Assembly: GCA_002428485.1 (NCBI GenBank)
Contig: DIWM01000055.1
Span: forward strand, 1-14,159
Direction of reading: 5' to 3'
DNA from: Deltaproteobacteria bacterium UBA6106
Lineage (GTDB): Bacteria; Desulfobacterota; Syntrophorhabdia; Syntrophorhabdales; Syntrophorhabdaceae
DNA: 14,159 bases
This document shows, in pieces, positions 13,504 through 14,159 of the stretch (position 1 is its first letter; each line of letters opens with the position of its first letter). Made by a program: the position numbers and the translations under genes. The notes beneath the pieces were generated by a model, which saw only the letters and a program-made list of their open reading frames with translations, ran no database searches and was not told where the DNA came from.

Positions 13504-14159
13504 ATGAAGGATAATTTCAACATTGTCGGCACAAGGGTCGTGCGAAGCGACTCCCTTGCCAAGGTCACAGGGCAAGCACAGTATACCGCTGATATAAAAC
13601 TTCCGAACATGCTCGTCGGGAAGGTCCTGAGGAGCCCTTATCCTCACGCAAGGATCGTCCGGATCGACCTCACACGGGCATTGAAGGTCCCCGGCGTCAA
13701 GGCAGCCGTCAGCGGTTTTGACGCATACGGAATAAAGTGGGGCGTTTTCCGGTACACACAGGACCACGCCATGCTTCCAACGGACAAGGTCCGCTATATC
13801 GGGGAAGATGTGGCGGCTGTCGCTGCAGTCGACGAAGAAACGGCGCTGGAGGCCCTTTCATATATTACGGTCGACTATGAGCCGCTGCAGGCCGTCTTCG
13901 ACCCCATAGAATCCATGAAAGAAGGCGCTCCCCAGATCCACAACGAATACAAAAACAATATCAACATACACGTTCACATCGACGTGGGCGAGGTAGACAA
14001 AGCGATGGGGAAGGCCTTCCTCGTCCGCGAGGACACCTTCAAGGCGGCAGGCGAGGCATATGCGATGATGGAGCCCTATGCGGTCGTCGCTTCCTATGCA
14101 AACGGCTACCTCGACCTCTGGATGCCCAATGCCGGGCCGCATGTCCGCGCCAAGGCGCT
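13504..14159 (+). CDS. Xanthine dehydrogenase-family molybdopterin-binding large subunit, 5' part
   Basis: The frame is open to the window edge and gives 218 residues of a molybdenum hydroxylase large subunit. The N-terminal part has the family pattern IVGTRVVRSDSLAKVTGQAQ and YTADIKLPNMLVGKVLRSPY, where KVTG and the LRSPYPHA region mark the a/b hammerhead domain (about residues 10-130). The molybdopterin-binding domain begins near 140, with FKAAGEAYAMMEPYAVVASY in place of the usual His-containing AH.EPH motif. Members include xanthine and aldehyde oxidoreductases and 4-hydroxybenzoyl-CoA reductase (HcrA); the fragment is too short to choose. AAGGGGGT at 13492-13499 supports ATG 13504; in-frame ATGs at 13477 and 13483 are weaker. 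Medium and small FAD/Fe-S subunits would be expected nearby. It probably belongs to the operon that starts at 10534. Confidence 0.88.
   Translation, partial: MKDNFNIVGTRVVRSDSLAKVTGQAQYTADIKLPNMLVGKVLRSPYPHARIVRIDLTRALKVPGVKAAVSGFDAYGIKWGVFRYTQDHAMLPTDKVRYIGEDVAAVAAVDEETALEALSYITVDYEPLQAVFDPIESMKEGAPQIHNEYKNNINIHVHIDVGEVDKAMGKAFLVREDTFKAAGEAYAMMEPYAVVASYANGYLDLWMPNAGPHVRAKA

Overview
The window looks like part of the chromosome of a strictly anaerobic bacterium. A 2-oxoacid:ferredoxin oxidoreductase beta subunit lies next to a HydBC/NuoEF-type NADH-flavin module, and the start of a molybdenum hydroxylase gene closes the window. Base composition is near 50% GC in genes and clearly A+T-rich in the gaps between them. 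The mix (POR plus NuoEF-like genes, split PurH, CoA/amino-acid-type catabolic genes) fits a syntrophic or sulfate-reducer-like member of the Desulfobacterota, for example a Syntrophorhabdus-like lineage. That placement is inference from gene content; no phylogenetic marker was analysed. I see no mobile element, CRISPR array, integrase or rRNA.

Layout. (1) Positions 1-3503, + strand: the 3' end of porB, then a tight NuoE/HydC-, NuoF/HydB- and short NuoG/HydA-N-like operon. (2) 3504-3663: a promoter-bearing gap with a perfect 17-bp palindrome, leading to a RodZ-like membrane-anchored helix-turn-helix protein. (3) 4405-5251, - strand: tRNA-Val(CAC) followed after only 20 bases by yebC, apparently one transcript. 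(4) 5350-6276: a radical SAM protein with a C-terminal winged-helix-like domain and no Shine-Dalgarno. (5) 6347-10023: a consensus -35 promoter and an operon of a LUD-domain protein, a stand-alone IMP cyclohydrolase (the N-terminal half of PurH only), purD and an isopropylmalate-dehydrogenase-family enzyme. (6) 10012-10293, - strand: a small Fis-type DNA-binding protein whose 3' end overlaps the dehydrogenase gene. (7) 10534 to the end: a VOC-fold protein, a saccharopine-dehydrogenase-like oxidoreductase, a class III aminotransferase and the start of a xanthine-dehydrogenase-family large subunit, probably one catabolic operon running out of the window.

How the parts may work together: region 1 could move electrons between 2-oxoacid oxidation, ferredoxin and NAD(H) through a bifurcating-type flavin module that has no hydrogenase domain. 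Region 5 supplies two purine biosynthetic steps. Region 7 looks like a substrate-specific pathway whose substrate cannot be read from the sequence. The most interesting points are the hydrogenase-free NADH module behind a POR gene, the domain-split PurH, the VOC protein that has lost a metal-ligand histidine, and the uncharacterised VOC/SDH/aminotransferase/Mo-hydroxylase set.
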